Positions 34,806 through 44,584 of a stretch of DNA of 45,744 bases are shown here, piece after piece. The notes under the pieces are model-generated. The model was not told the origin of the DNA, did no database searches, and was given only the letters and a program-made list of their open reading frames with translations. How positions within the stretch are numbered: the stretch's first letter is position 1; every line of letters starts with the position of its first letter. Position numbers and translations under genes: made by a program. This stretch comes from Burkholderiales bacterium (GTDB lineage: Bacteria; Pseudomonadota; Gammaproteobacteria; Burkholderiales; Casimicrobiaceae), in assembly GCA_025981645.1 (NCBI GenBank), contig JAICXH010000010.1, forward strand, positions 1 through 45,744, in the 5' to 3' direction.

Positions 34806-36623
34806 ATGCACCTGGCCGCGACGCGTCGAGGCTCCGGACGGAATGCGCGGTGGGCCATCGCGGTGGCGCTCGCTGCTGTCGCGGTGTCGTCGATTCCGGC
34901 ACTTCCCGCACGTGCCGCCGATCCCGCGAAGGTGCTGCACCTCATGTTCCCGGTCGCCGAAACCGGCTTCGATCCGGCGCGCGTTTCGGACAACTACTCG
35001 GCGACCGTCGACGAGGCAATCTTCGACCGCCTCTACACCTACGACTATCTCGCGCGGCCCGCGAAGATCGTGCCGATGACGGCCGAGTCGATGCCGGAGA
35101 TCTCCGATCACGGGCGCATCTACGTCATCCACCTGAAGCACGGCATCACCTTCACGCCCGATCCAGCGTTCGGCGGCAAGCCGCGCGAGCTCACCGCCGA
35201 GGACTACGTGTACACGTTCGAGCGCTTCGCCGACCCGGCGAACCATTCGCCGTGGGCCTTCCTCGTGCAGGATCGCTTCGTCGGGCTCGACGGCGAGATC
35301 GCCGCGGCGAGGAAGAGCGGGAAGTTCGACTACGACGCGAAGATCCCGGGCATCCGGGCGGTCGACCGCTACACGTTGCGCTTCGAGCTGAAGCGCCCCG
35401 ACTACCTGCTGCTCTACACGCTCGCGCACACGTCGTTCGGTGCGGTCGCGCGCGAGGTGGTCGAGAAGTATGGCAGCGACATCGAAGCGCATCCGGTCGG
35501 CACCGGACCGTACATGCTCGCGCAGTGGCGCCGTGCGGCGAAAATCGTGCTCGAGGCCAATCCGCACTACCGAAAGGAGGTCTGGAACTTCCAGCCGAGC
35601 GGCGAGGCGTGGGACACGGCGGTGATCGCGGCGATGAAGGGCAAGACGATCCCGCAGATCGGCAAGGTCGAGATCTCGATCATCGAGGAGAGCCAGTCGG
35701 CGTGGCTCGCCTTCCAGCGCGGCGAGCTCGACCTGCTCGCGGTGCCGGCGACGTTCCGCGCGCAGGCGCTCGATGCCGAAAGTCGCCTGCTTCCGCAGTG
35801 GACGGCGAAGGGTGTTGCGCTCTACCGGATGGTGCTGCCGTCGATCACCTACGTCGCGCTCGATTTCCGCGATTCGCTGCTCGGCGGCTTCTCGAAGGAG
35901 AAGATTGCTCTCCGGCGCGCGATCATCATGGGCTACGACATTCCCGACGACATCCGCGTGCTGCGCAAGGGCCAGGCCGTGCAGGCGCAGATGCCGATCC
36001 CGCAGGGTGTCGTCGGGTACGATCCTGCCTGGCGCAACGTCAACCAGTACGATCCCGAGCTCGCCAACGAGCTCCTCGACTATTTCGGCTATCGCAAGGG
36101 CTCCGACGGTTACCGGACGCTTCCCGACGGCAGGCCGCTGACGCTGCGGATGGCGACCGGCACGTCGGCGATCGATCGTGAAAGCGACGAGCTCTGGAAG
36201 AGGTCGATGGACGCGATCGGGCTGCGCATCGTGTTCGAGCAGGGCAAGTTTTCCGACCAGCTCAAGGCCGCCCGCGCGTGCCAGCTGATGATGTGGGGCC
36301 AGGCCTGGTCAGCCGACTATCCCGACGGCGACGATTTCATGCAGCTTCTGTATGGGCCGAATACCGGACAGAGCAACAACGCCTGCTACCAGTCGAAGTC
36401 GTTCGATGCGATGTACGAGAAGTCTCGCGAGCTGCCGCCCGACTCGGCCCAGCGCGAGCGCCTCTATCTCGACATGACGCGCCAGGCCGAGGTCGACGGC
36501 GCGTGGAGCCTCGAGGTCTCGCCGATCAGCAACGTGATGGTCCGGCCCTGGGTGCTGGGTTACAAGCGCCACCCGATCCTGAACGCGTCGTTCGTCTACA
36601 TGGACGTTCTGCCGAAGCACTGA
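34806..36623 (+). CDS. Peptide-type ABC substrate-binding protein, first copy
   Basis: A 605-residue family 5 extracellular solute-binding protein with a Sec signal peptide (cleaved near ALPARAA). Landmarks are LMFPVAETGFDPARVSDNY, the YVYTFERFADP domain and HPVGTGPYMLAQW. The family binds di-/oligopeptides, nickel-chelators or other large ligands. At 605 residues it is longer than DppA or OppA (about 530), like the YejA/large-peptide branch. ATG 34806 is only about 12 bases from a weak TATTCT -10 box, so a short leader is possible. A close paralog follows after 90 bases. Ligand unknown. Confidence 0.9.
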   Translation: MHLAATRRGSGRNARWAIAVALAAVAVSSIPALPARAADPAKVLHLMFPVAETGFDPARVSDNYSATVDEAIFDRLYTYDYLARPAKIVPMTAESMPEISDHGRIYVIHLKHGITFTPDPAFGGKPRELTAEDYVYTFERFADPANHSPWAFLVQDRFVGLDGEIAAARKSGKFDYDAKIPGIRAVDRYTLRFELKRPDYLLLYTLAHTSFGAVAREVVEKYGSDIEAHPVGTGPYMLAQWRRAAKIVLEANPHYRKEVWNFQPSGEAWDTAVIAAMKGKTIPQIGKVEISIIEESQSAWLAFQRGELDLLAVPATFRAQALDAESRLLPQWTAKGVALYRMVLPSITYVALDFRDSLLGGFSKEKIALRRAIIMGYDIPDDIRVLRKGQAVQAQMPIPQGVVGYDPAWRNVNQYDPELANELLDYFGYRKGSDGYRTLPDGRPLTLRMATGTSAIDRESDELWKRSMDAIGLRIVFEQGKFSDQLKAARACQLMMWGQAWSADYPDGDDFMQLLYGPNTGQSNNACYQSKSFDAMYEKSRELPPDSAQRERLYLDMTRQAEVDGAWSLEVSPISNVMVRPWVLGYKRHPILNASFVYMDVLPKH

Positions 36624-36713
36624 GACGCGGGGCGCGGCCCACCGGGCGGCTCAGCGACGCGCACCCGAGGTGGTACAGTACGGCCCGATTTTCGGACGAC
36701 GGAGGACGCCGGA

Positions 36714-38510
36714 GTGTCGATGCGCGGTGCGCGGGCGAAGTCGTGGGTGGGTGTCGCCGTCGCGGCGCTGGCGATCGTCGTTGCCGCCCCCGCGGTGAAG
36801 GCGGCAGATCCGTCGAAGGTCCTGCACATTGCGTTTCCGGTGGCCGAAACCGGCTTCGATCCGGCGAAGGTCTCCGATCTTTACTCCAGCACGGTGATCG
36901 AGGCGATTTTCGAGCGCCTCTATACGTACGACTACCTCGCGCGCCCGGTGAAGATCGTTCCGCTCACGGCGGACGGCATGCCCGAGATCTCCGACGGCGG
37001 ACGCACCTGGACCATTCACCTGAAGCACGGCATCTTCTTCGCCGCCGACCCGGCGTTCGGCGGCAAGCCGCGTGAACTGACCGCGCAGGACTATGTGTAC
37101 AGCTTCGAGCGCCACGCCGATCCGGCTAACCGCTCGCCGTGGGCGTTTCTCGTGCAGGATCGCTTCGAAGGCCTCGACGCGCTGGCCGAGTCCGCGGCGA
37201 AGCGCGGGAAATTCGATTACGACACGGCGATTCCCGGGATCGCCGCGGTCGACCGTTACACGCTGCGCTTCAGGCTGAAGCGCCCCGACTACCTGCTGCC
37301 GTACACGCTCGCGCACACGCCGTTCGGCGCCGTCGCGCGCGAGGTGATCGAGAAGTACGCGAGCGATACCAACGCGCATCCGGTCGGCACTGGGCCTTAC
37401 ATGCTCGGCGACTGGCGTCGCGGCGCGAAGATCACGCTCGTCGCCAACCCCGATTACCGCAAGGTCATCTGGGATTTCCACGCCGGCGATGACCCGTGGG
37501 ACCAGGCAGTCGTCACGCAGATGAAGGGCAAAACGATTCCGCAGATCGGCCGCGTCGAAATCTCGATCATCGAGGAGTCGCAATCGCGATGGCTCGCCTT
37601 CAACGGGCGCGAGCTCGATTACCTCGGCCTCCCGGCGACGTTCAAGGGGCAGGCGTTGGACGACGCCAACCGCCTGCTGCCAAAGCTCGCCGCGCGCGGT
37701 GTGAAGCTGGACCGCACCGTCGACCCCAGCATCAGCTACGCGTTCTTCAACTTCCGCGATCCGCTGGTCGGCGGCTTCTCGAAGGAAAAGATCGCACTTC
37801 GCCGCGCGATCGTCATGGGCTACAACTTGCCGCAGGAGATCGCCGTCGTCGAAAAAGGGCAGGCGGTGCAGGCGCAAATGCCCATTCCCGACGGCATCGT
37901 CGGCTTCGAGCCCGGCTACCGCAGCATCAACCAGTACGACCCCGAGCTTGCCAACGAGCTTCTCGACTACTTCGGATACCGCAGGGGCCCCGACGGATAT
38001 CGTTCGCTCCCCGACGGCAAGCCGCTTACGCTGCGCCTCTCGCTCGGCACGGCGGCCATCGACCGCGAGCGAAGCGAACTGTGGCAGAAATCGATGAACG
38101 CGATCGGCATTCGCATGGCGTTCGACCAGGGCAAGTTCGCCGATCACCTGAAGGCTGCCAAGGTCTGCCAGCTGATGATGTGGGATGCGGCGTGGATCGC
38201 CGACTACCCCGACGGAGACGACTTCCTGCAGCTCCTCTACGGTCCCAACACCGGCCAGAGCAACAACGGCTGCTATCAGTCGAAGGCCTACGATGCGCTG
38301 TACGAGAAGTCGCGCACGTTGCCGACCGATTCGGTCGAGCGGCAGCACCTGTTCCTCGATATGACGCGGCAGATGGAGGTCGACGGCGCGTGGGTGCTCG
38401 AGAGCTCGCCGGTGCGCAACGAGCTGATCCAGCCGTGGGTCATCGGCTACAAGAAGCATCCGATCCTGACCGCGGAATTCGTGTATCTTGACCTCGCCGC
38501 GCGGCAGTGA
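36714..38510 (+). CDS. Peptide-type ABC substrate-binding protein, second copy
   Basis: A 598-residue paralog of the preceding protein, alike through most of its length: both share ETGFDPA.VSD.YS, SWxxxHLKHGI-type and QLLYGPNTGQSNN blocks. Signal peptide cleaved near APAVKAA. GTG 36714 is chosen because GGAGG lies eight bases upstream; ATG 36720 is an alternative. The permease gene follows after 47 bases with a strong AAGGAGG site. Two binding proteins for one permease/ATPase set suggests two ligands, or two affinities, sharing the same pore. Differences lie mainly in the ligand-facing middle region. Confidence 0.9.
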   Translation: MSMRGARAKSWVGVAVAALAIVVAAPAVKAADPSKVLHIAFPVAETGFDPAKVSDLYSSTVIEAIFERLYTYDYLARPVKIVPLTADGMPEISDGGRTWTIHLKHGIFFAADPAFGGKPRELTAQDYVYSFERHADPANRSPWAFLVQDRFEGLDALAESAAKRGKFDYDTAIPGIAAVDRYTLRFRLKRPDYLLPYTLAHTPFGAVAREVIEKYASDTNAHPVGTGPYMLGDWRRGAKITLVANPDYRKVIWDFHAGDDPWDQAVVTQMKGKTIPQIGRVEISIIEESQSRWLAFNGRELDYLGLPATFKGQALDDANRLLPKLAARGVKLDRTVDPSISYAFFNFRDPLVGGFSKEKIALRRAIVMGYNLPQEIAVVEKGQAVQAQMPIPDGIVGFEPGYRSINQYDPELANELLDYFGYRRGPDGYRSLPDGKPLTLRLSLGTAAIDRERSELWQKSMNAIGIRMAFDQGKFADHLKAAKVCQLMMWDAAWIADYPDGDDFLQLLYGPNTGQSNNGCYQSKAYDALYEKSRTLPTDSVERQHLFLDMTRQMEVDGAWVLESSPVRNELIQPWVIGYKKHPILTAEFVYLDLAARQ

Positions 38511-38557
38511 GGCAACGCCAATGACGACGCGACGCACGTAGACGAAGGAGGGCGGCG

Positions 38558-39496
38558 ATGGGTGGCTATATCGTCCGGCGCTTGTGGCAGATGATCCCGA
38601 CGATGCTCGGGGTGGTGCTGCTGGTGTTCGTCCTGTTCAACTGGGTCGGCGGCGATCCCGCCTACGTGCTCGCCGGCAAGATCAGCAGCCAGGAGCAGAT
38701 CGACAACATCCGCCGGCAGCTCGGCATCGACCAGCCGTACTACGTTCAGCTCGGCATCTTCGTCAAGCAGATCGTCACCGCCAACTTCGGCTCGAGCTGG
38801 AGCACCAACGAGAAGGTCTCGCACATCCTGCTGACGCGCCTCGGGCCGTCGCTCACCGTGCTGGTGCCGCTCCTGATCCTCGGCACGCTGATCTCGATCG
38901 GACTGGCGCTCGCTGTCGCCTACGTGCGCGGCTCGCTCACCGATCGCCTGGTGATGATCGTGTGCACGGTCGGACTGTCGATCTCGATCCTCGTCTACAT
39001 CATCGTGTTCCAGTACGTGTTCGCCTACAAGCTCGGCTGGTTCCCCGTGCAGGGGTGGGGCGACAGCTTCTGGGAGAACCTCGTCGTCTACGCATCGCTG
39101 CCGATCCTCATCGCACTCGCCGTCAGCATCGCGCCCGACCTGCGCCTCTACCGGACGTTCGTGTTGGACGAGATCAACCAGGACTACGTGCGCACTGCGC
39201 GCGCGAAGGGCGTCTCCGAGAACCGCGTCATCTGGGTGCACGTGCTGCGCAATGCTTCGATTCCGATCATCACCTATCTGATGGCCGGCCTTCCGGGCCT
39301 GCTTCTCGGCTCGTTCCTGATCGAGCGCTTCTTCTCGATTCCGGGAATCGGCCGCGAAGTCCTCCTCGCAGTCGAGCGCTCCGACTTTCCGGTGATCAAG
39401 GCGATCACCGTCTACGTGGCGTTCGCCACGATCTTCACCAACCTGCTCGCGGACCTGACCTACAAGGCAGTCGACCCGCGCGTGCAGTTGAAGTAA
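38558..39496 (+). CDS. Peptide-type ABC permease, DppB/OppB family
   Basis: A 312-residue inner-membrane permease with six helices. The N-terminus MGGYIVRRLWQMIPTMLGV, GDPAYVLAGKISSQEQI and the EAA coupling loop (YVRTARAKGVSENRVIWVHVL) are family landmarks. AAGGAGG lies about seven bases before the ATG, the best ribosome-binding site of the operon. It pairs with the DppC-like permease, whose ATG begins nine bases after this stop. Confidence 0.95.
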   Translation: MGGYIVRRLWQMIPTMLGVVLLVFVLFNWVGGDPAYVLAGKISSQEQIDNIRRQLGIDQPYYVQLGIFVKQIVTANFGSSWSTNEKVSHILLTRLGPSLTVLVPLLILGTLISIGLALAVAYVRGSLTDRLVMIVCTVGLSISILVYIIVFQYVFAYKLGWFPVQGWGDSFWENLVVYASLPILIALAVSIAPDLRLYRTFVLDEINQDYVRTARAKGVSENRVIWVHVLRNASIPIITYLMAGLPGLLLGSFLIERFFSIPGIGREVLLAVERSDFPVIKAITVYVAFATIFTNLLADLTYKAVDPRVQLK

Positions 39497-39504
39497 CGCG
39501 ACCA

Positions 39505-40704
39505 ATGGCGACACCTTCGGTGACGCTCGGTGTTCCGGTTGCGCGGACGTCGCGCGAGGTCCCGCACACGGTGTCGCCCGGACTGTGGACACTCGCGTGG
39601 CGGCGGCTCAAGTCCGACAAGGTCGGGATGGTGTCGCTCGTCATCGTGATCCTCTATCTCGTGATGGTCGTTCTGTCGGCGCTCGGCCTGATCGCGAAGG
39701 ACTGGCAGAAGGAGGTCGGTGTCAACTACGCACCGCCGTCGTTCCTCGGTGCCGAGGCAGTCGTCGCGGCTCCCGGCACGACGCCGAACGCGCCGGCGGC
39801 CGGCGCCGCACCCTCGGCACCCGCGTACCAATCGACAATCGTCGACCCGATCGGCGACGTGATCGCGAAGCTTCGCGCCGGCAAAGTTCCCGCCGGCGGT
39901 CTGCCGCCCGAGACGACCGAGGAGCAGAGCGTCGATCCGCTGGCAAAGGTGATGGCCGAGATCCGCGCTGATCAGAAGCTGGCGAAGGCGGAGAAGCACG
40001 AGACGCGGCTCGCGACGTTGCCGTTCGGCGGCGACAAGTGGGGCCGCGACGTACTGAAGAAGACGATCAAGGGATCGGAGACGTCGATCTTCGTCGGCAT
40101 CGCCTCGGCGACCGTCGCGACGCTGATCGGCACGCTGCTGGGCGCGCTCGCCGGCTACTACGGGCGCTGGGTCGACGACTTCCTCAACTGGTTCTACAGC
40201 GTCTTCAGCTCGATGCCGGGGCTCCTGCTGATCTTCGCGGTGGCCGCGGTGCTGCAGCACAAGGGTGTCATGACGATCGTGCTGATCCTCGGACTCACCG
40301 GCTGGACCGGAGTGTTCCGGCTGATCCGTGCCGAATACCTGAAGCACAAGGCGCGCGAGTACGTACAGGCGGCGGACGCGATCGGCGCATCCAATTCGCG
40401 GCGGATGTTCATCCACATCTTTCCCAACGTGTCGCACGTCGCGCTGGTGCAGCTTTCGATCCTCGTCGTCGCGTTCATCAAAGCCGAAGTCATCCTCTCG
40501 TTCCTCGGCTTCGGCGTCCCCGTCGACGTCGTCTCGTGGGGCTCGATGCTGAACGAGGCGCAGAACGAGCTGATCCTCGGCAAGTGGTGGCAGCTCGTGG
40601 CGGCGGGAACGGCAATGGCGGTGCTGGTGACGGCATTCTCGATCTTCACCGACTCGCTGCGCGACGCGCTCGATCCGCGACTCAAGGGGAGGGCAGGCGC
40701 ATGA
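39505..40704 (+). CDS. Peptide-type ABC permease, DppC/OppC family, with periplasmic insertion
   Basis: A 399-residue second permease. TM1 (about residues 42-64) is followed by an unusual 110-residue segment before the conserved FGGDKWGRDVLKKTIKG motif, where family members normally have about 45. This insertion is Ala/Pro-rich (TTPNAPAAGAAPSAPAY) and then charged. The five other helices and the EAA loop (YVQAADAIGASNSRRMFIHI) are normal. Family length is about 300. ATG 39505 follows the previous stop by eight bases. Its TGA overlaps the ATG of the ATPase gene (ATGA). Confidence 0.93.
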   Translation: MATPSVTLGVPVARTSREVPHTVSPGLWTLAWRRLKSDKVGMVSLVIVILYLVMVVLSALGLIAKDWQKEVGVNYAPPSFLGAEAVVAAPGTTPNAPAAGAAPSAPAYQSTIVDPIGDVIAKLRAGKVPAGGLPPETTEEQSVDPLAKVMAEIRADQKLAKAEKHETRLATLPFGGDKWGRDVLKKTIKGSETSIFVGIASATVATLIGTLLGALAGYYGRWVDDFLNWFYSVFSSMPGLLLIFAVAAVLQHKGVMTIVLILGLTGWTGVFRLIRAEYLKHKAREYVQAADAIGASNSRRMFIHIFPNVSHVALVQLSILVVAFIKAEVILSFLGFGVPVDVVSWGSMLNEAQNELILGKWWQLVAAGTAMAVLVTAFSIFTDSLRDALDPRLKGRAGA

Positions 40705-42401
40705 GCGCGCTGGTACAGGTGAAGAACCTCCGCGTGTCGTTCCGGCTCGACCGAAGCAGCACGTTCGAAGCGGTGAAGGGAATCACGTTCGATATTCCCG
40801 AGGACAAGACGGTCGCGCTGGTCGGCGAGTCGGGCTCGGGCAAGTCGGTGACGTCGCTCGCGATGCTGGGCCTGCTGCCCCCCGAGAACTCGATCGTCGA
40901 TCCGGCGAGCGAGATCGTCTACGAGGGGAAGAACCTCGTCACGCTGCCGCGGCCCGAGCTGAGGCGCCTCCGCGGAGCCGCCATCTCGATGATCTTCCAG
41001 GAGCCGATGACCTCGCTGAACCCCGTGTTCAGTGTCGGCTGGCAGCTCGAGGAGGTCCTGCGGCTGCACATGGGCCTCTCCGGGCGCGCATCGCGAAAGC
41101 GCGCGATCGATCTGATGCACGAGGTCGGCATCCCCGAGCCCGAGCGGCGGATCGATTCCTATCCGTCGCAGCTCTCCGGCGGGCAGCAGCAGCGCGTGAT
41201 GATCGCGATGGCGATCGCCTGCGAGCCGAAGCTTCTGATCGCCGACGAGCCGACGACCGCGCTCGACGTCACGATTCAGAAGCAGATCCTCGACCTCATC
41301 GCCGAGCTTCAGCGTCGCCGGCGGATGTCGGTGCTGTTCATTACGCACGATCTCGCCGTCGTCGGCGAGATCGCCGACTACGTCGTCGTGATGAGGAACG
41401 GCGAGATCCGCGAGCAGGGCCCGGCGAAATCGATCTTCGAGGCGCCGAAGGACAGCTACACGAAGGCGCTCCTTCGCTGTCGCCCGCAGCTCGACCGCCG
41501 TCCCGCGCGGCTGCCGGTTATCGACGACTACATGGAGGGCAGCGGGCCGAAGCACATGGAGGAGCGCGTACGCGGCGTCCGCGCCGGCGACCCGATCGTC
41601 CTCGAAGTGAAGAACCTCGGCAAGAGCTTCGTCTCGCGCGAAGGACTCTTCGGGAAGCGCGAGTTCAAGGCGGTCAAGGACGTCTCGTTCCGCCTTCCCA
41701 AAGGCAAGACGCTGGGGCTGGTGGGCGAATCGGGCTCGGGGAAGACGACCGTCGGTCTCACGTTGATGCGCCTGCACGAAGCGACATCAGGCGAGGCGTT
41801 CTTCGAGGGCCGCGACCTCCTGTCGATGCCGGCGAGCGAGTTCATGCACTACAAGCGGCGCATCCAGATCATCTTCCAGAATCCGTACGCGTCGCTCAAT
41901 CCGCGTTTCACCGTCGGGCAGATCCTCGTCGAACCGATGCAGATTCACTCGATCGGCGCGAACTCGCAGGAGCGCACCGACATGGCCTTCGAGCTCCTTG
42001 CGAAGGTCGGACTTCCCGAGGTGTCGTTCTACAAATATCCGCACGAGTTCTCAGGCGGCCAGCGCCAGCGCATCGCCATCGCGCGCTGCCTGACGATGAA
42101 GCCCGACATCCTGATCTGCGACGAATCGGTGTCGGCGCTCGACGTGTCGGTACAGGCGCAGGTGCTGAACCTGCTGCAGGACCTGCAGGACGAGTTCGGC
42201 ATGTCGTACATCTTCATTTCGCACGATCTCGCCGTGGTGAAGTACATCGCCGATCAGGTGATGGTGATGAACGAAGGCGAGATCGTCGAGATCGCGAACT
42301 CCGACGACATCTACCGCGATCCGAAGATGCCTTACACGCAGCGGCTCCTGGCGTCGATCCCGAAGGGGTGGCACGGCGCGGCAACCGCTGCGAACGACTG
42401 A
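40701..42401 (+). CDS. Double ATPase of a peptide-type ABC importer (DppD-DppF fusion)
   Basis: A 566-residue protein with two complete ATPase domains in one chain, as in YejF or GsiA. Domain 1 (about 1-260): Walker A GESGSGKSV, FQEPMTSLNP, LSGGQQQRVMIAMAI, Walker B LIADEPTTALD. Domain 2 (about 295-560): GESGSGKTT, FQNPYASLNP, FSGGQRQRIAIARCL, LICDESVSALD. Both oligopeptide-type FQxPxxSLNP Q-loops are intact. The linker holds the usual basic, cysteine-containing end of DppD-type ATPases (LLRCRPQLDRR). ATGA overlap with the permease gene. Last gene of the importer operon. Confidence 0.95.
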   Translation: MSALVQVKNLRVSFRLDRSSTFEAVKGITFDIPEDKTVALVGESGSGKSVTSLAMLGLLPPENSIVDPASEIVYEGKNLVTLPRPELRRLRGAAISMIFQEPMTSLNPVFSVGWQLEEVLRLHMGLSGRASRKRAIDLMHEVGIPEPERRIDSYPSQLSGGQQQRVMIAMAIACEPKLLIADEPTTALDVTIQKQILDLIAELQRRRRMSVLFITHDLAVVGEIADYVVVMRNGEIREQGPAKSIFEAPKDSYTKALLRCRPQLDRRPARLPVIDDYMEGSGPKHMEERVRGVRAGDPIVLEVKNLGKSFVSREGLFGKREFKAVKDVSFRLPKGKTLGLVGESGSGKTTVGLTLMRLHEATSGEAFFEGRDLLSMPASEFMHYKRRIQIIFQNPYASLNPRFTVGQILVEPMQIHSIGANSQERTDMAFELLAKVGLPEVSFYKYPHEFSGGQRQRIAIARCLTMKPDILICDESVSALDVSVQAQVLNLLQDLQDEFGMSYIFISHDLAVVKYIADQVMVMNEGEIVEIANSDDIYRDPKMPYTQRLLASIPKGWHGAATAAND

Positions 42402-42448
42402 CCGTTCCGGCGCCAGGGCGCGCGCCGCGTGGGACTCGAGTGCGGACG

Positions 42449-44449
42449 TCACGCGGCCGGTGGATCGGAGCCGGTAAGCCGGTCGTGCGCGCTGTGCGCG
42501 GGCTCGAGCCAACGACGTGGCTTGCCCGACGCGGGCGCCGCGATATCTTCGTTGCTGGCTTCGCCCCGAGCGCTCTCGTCGGTCGCCGTGCCGAGGATCG
42601 CGTCGGCGCCGCCGGCCTCCTCCTGCGCGCCACCGAGGAACCCGCCGCTCTGGTGCGCCCACAGCCGCGCGTAGAGGCCGTCACGCGCGAGCAGTTCCGC
42701 GTGCGTGCCTTCCTCGACGATGCGGCCGCGATCGAGAACGATCAGCCGGTCCATCGCCGCGATCGTCGAGAGCCGGTGCGCGATCGCGACGACCGTCTTG
42801 CCCTCCATCAGCCGGTTCAAGCTCTGCTGGATGGCCGCCTCCACCTCGGAGTCGAGTGCCGACGTCGCCTCGTCGAGCAGCAGGATCGGTGCATTCTTCA
42901 GCATCACGCGCGCGATCGCGACCCGCTGCCGCTGGCCACCCGAGAGCTTGACTCCGCGCTCGCCGACGTGCGCGTCGTAGGCGTGGCGTCCGTGGGCGTC
43001 GGCGAGCCCGACGATGAACTCGTGCGCCTCGGCACGCTTCGCCGCGGCGACCATGTCGCCGTCGTCGGCGTCGGGGCGGCCGTAGAGGAGGTTGTCGCGC
43101 ACCGAACGGTGCAATAGCGACGTGTCCTGGGTCACCATTCCGATCTGCGCTCGCAGGCTCTCCTGCGTGCAGTGGGCGATGTCCTGGCCGTCGATCAGGA
43201 TCCGTCCGCGCTCGGTGTCGTAGAACCGCAGCAGCAGGTTGACGATCGTCGACTTGCCCGCGCCCGAGCGTCCGACGAGGCCGATCTTCTCACCCGGCCG
43301 GATCACCAGTGAAAGATCGTCGATGACGCCGCGCTTGGCGCCGTAGGCGAAGCTCACGTGCTCGAAGCGGATCTCGCCATTCGAGACGACGAGCGGCCTG
43401 GCGTCCGGGCGGTCGACGACGGTATGCACTCGTGCCAGCATGTTGATGCCATCCTGCACGGTGCCGATGTGCTCGAAGAGCGCGGCCATCTCCCACATCA
43501 CCCAGTGCGAGATGCCGTTCAAGCGAAGCGCCATCGCGGTCGCCGCGGCGACGGCGCCGACCTTCACCTCGCCCAGCGTCCACAGCCACAGCGTGACGCC
43601 CGCCGTGCAGATGATGAGCGCCATCGAGAGGATGTGGTTGACGATCTCGAAGCCGGTGACGAGGCGCATCTGGCGGTGCACGGTACCGAGGAACTCCTGC
43701 ATCGCCGACCTCGCGTAGCCCGCCTCACGGCGCGCGTGCGAGAAGAGCTTGACCGTTGCGATGTTGGTGTAGGCGTCGGTGATGCGACCGGTCATCAGCG
43801 AGCGAGCGTCGGCCTGCTCGCGCGCAACGCGTCCGAGGCGTGGCACGAAGAAGCGCAGCGCCACCACGTAGAGCACGACCCACACGACGAACGCGCCGAG
43901 AAGCCGCAGGTCGAATCCCCCGAGCACCGCGAGCAGCGTGACGAAGTAGATGACCACGAAGACGAGGAGCTCCGCGAGGATCAGCCACACGTCGCGTACG
44001 GCGAGCGCGGTCTGCATCACCTTGGTCGAGATGCGCCCGGCGAACTCGTCCTGGTAGAAGCCCATGCTCTGCGCGAGGAGCAGCCGGTGGAAGTTCCAGC
44101 GCAGCAGCATCGGGAAGTTGCCGGCGAGCGCCTGCTGTTTCAGCGTCGATTGCAGCGCGACGAGGAGCACGCTCGCGATGAGCACGCCCGCGAGCAGGAG
44201 CAGTGTCGGGCGCTGGGTCGCCCATAGCAGCGCCGGTTTCACTTCGGCGAGCCAGTCGACGATGTGACCCATCATGGCGAAGAGAAGCGCCTCGAACGCG
44301 CCGATGACCACCGTGCACAGCGTCATCAGCGCGACGTAGCGGCGAAGCCCCGCGGTGCACGCCCACAGGAATGCGAAGAAGCCACGCGGCGGGATCGGCG
44401 GCGGTGCGTCGGGGTAGGGCTCGACGAGTCGTTCGAACCGGGCGAACAT
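42449..44449 (-). CDS. ABC exporter, fused permease-ATPase (MsbA/ABCB type)
   Basis: A 666-residue half-transporter. Six transmembrane helices (about residues 25-325) carry the ABC_membrane domain. The ATPase domain has Walker A (GRSGAGKST), signature LSGGQRQRVAIARVM, Walker B (ILLLDEATSALD) and H-loop (VAIAHRLST). It probably works as a homodimer exporting a hydrophobic compound. The tail after LYARLWAHQSGGFLGG is low-complexity. ATG 44449 is preferred, giving the family start FARFERLVEPYPDAP; an upstream GTG (44494) adds 15 residues. Substrate unknown. Convergent with the importer operon. Confidence 0.92.
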   Translation of the reverse strand: MFARFERLVEPYPDAPPPIPPRGFFAFLWACTAGLRRYVALMTLCTVVIGAFEALLFAMMGHIVDWLAEVKPALLWATQRPTLLLLAGVLIASVLLVALQSTLKQQALAGNFPMLLRWNFHRLLLAQSMGFYQDEFAGRISTKVMQTALAVRDVWLILAELLVFVVIYFVTLLAVLGGFDLRLLGAFVVWVVLYVVALRFFVPRLGRVAREQADARSLMTGRITDAYTNIATVKLFSHARREAGYARSAMQEFLGTVHRQMRLVTGFEIVNHILSMALIICTAGVTLWLWTLGEVKVGAVAAATAMALRLNGISHWVMWEMAALFEHIGTVQDGINMLARVHTVVDRPDARPLVVSNGEIRFEHVSFAYGAKRGVIDDLSLVIRPGEKIGLVGRSGAGKSTIVNLLLRFYDTERGRILIDGQDIAHCTQESLRAQIGMVTQDTSLLHRSVRDNLLYGRPDADDGDMVAAAKRAEAHEFIVGLADAHGRHAYDAHVGERGVKLSGGQRQRVAIARVMLKNAPILLLDEATSALDSEVEAAIQQSLNRLMEGKTVVAIAHRLSTIAAMDRLIVLDRGRIVEEGTHAELLARDGLYARLWAHQSGGFLGGAQEEAGGADAILGTATDESARGEASNEDIAAPASGKPRRWLEPAHSAHDRLTGSDPPAA

Positions 44450-44533
44450 GGGAACGCGGAAACGATGCGGCTGCGGGAGCGTGAATGATCGCACGCCGCC
44501 GGCGCGGCGGGCGCCGAGCGCATTCCAGGTTTC

Positions 44534-44551
44534 GGCGCCCGCGCGGGCGCC
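44534..44551. repeat. 18-bp perfect palindrome (GC-rich)
   Basis: GGCGCCCGCGCGGGCGCC is its own reverse complement and can form a 7-bp hairpin with a 4-base loop. It lies in the 135-base gap between the DUF1641 gene and the exporter gene. A second GC-rich dyad (CCGCC/GGCGG) lies about 30 bases away. No U-tract, so termination would need Rho. The rest of the gap shows nothing. Confidence 0.4.
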
Positions 44552-44584
44552 TGCGCGAGCTCCGAGCCCGCAGCCTGACGCGCG

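Noticed and set aside
36651-38537. 628-codon minus-strand open frame
   Set aside because: Exactly opposite the second binding protein; the same kind of frame occurs opposite other G+C-rich genes here (for example 23278-25377 opposite the helicase). No domain.
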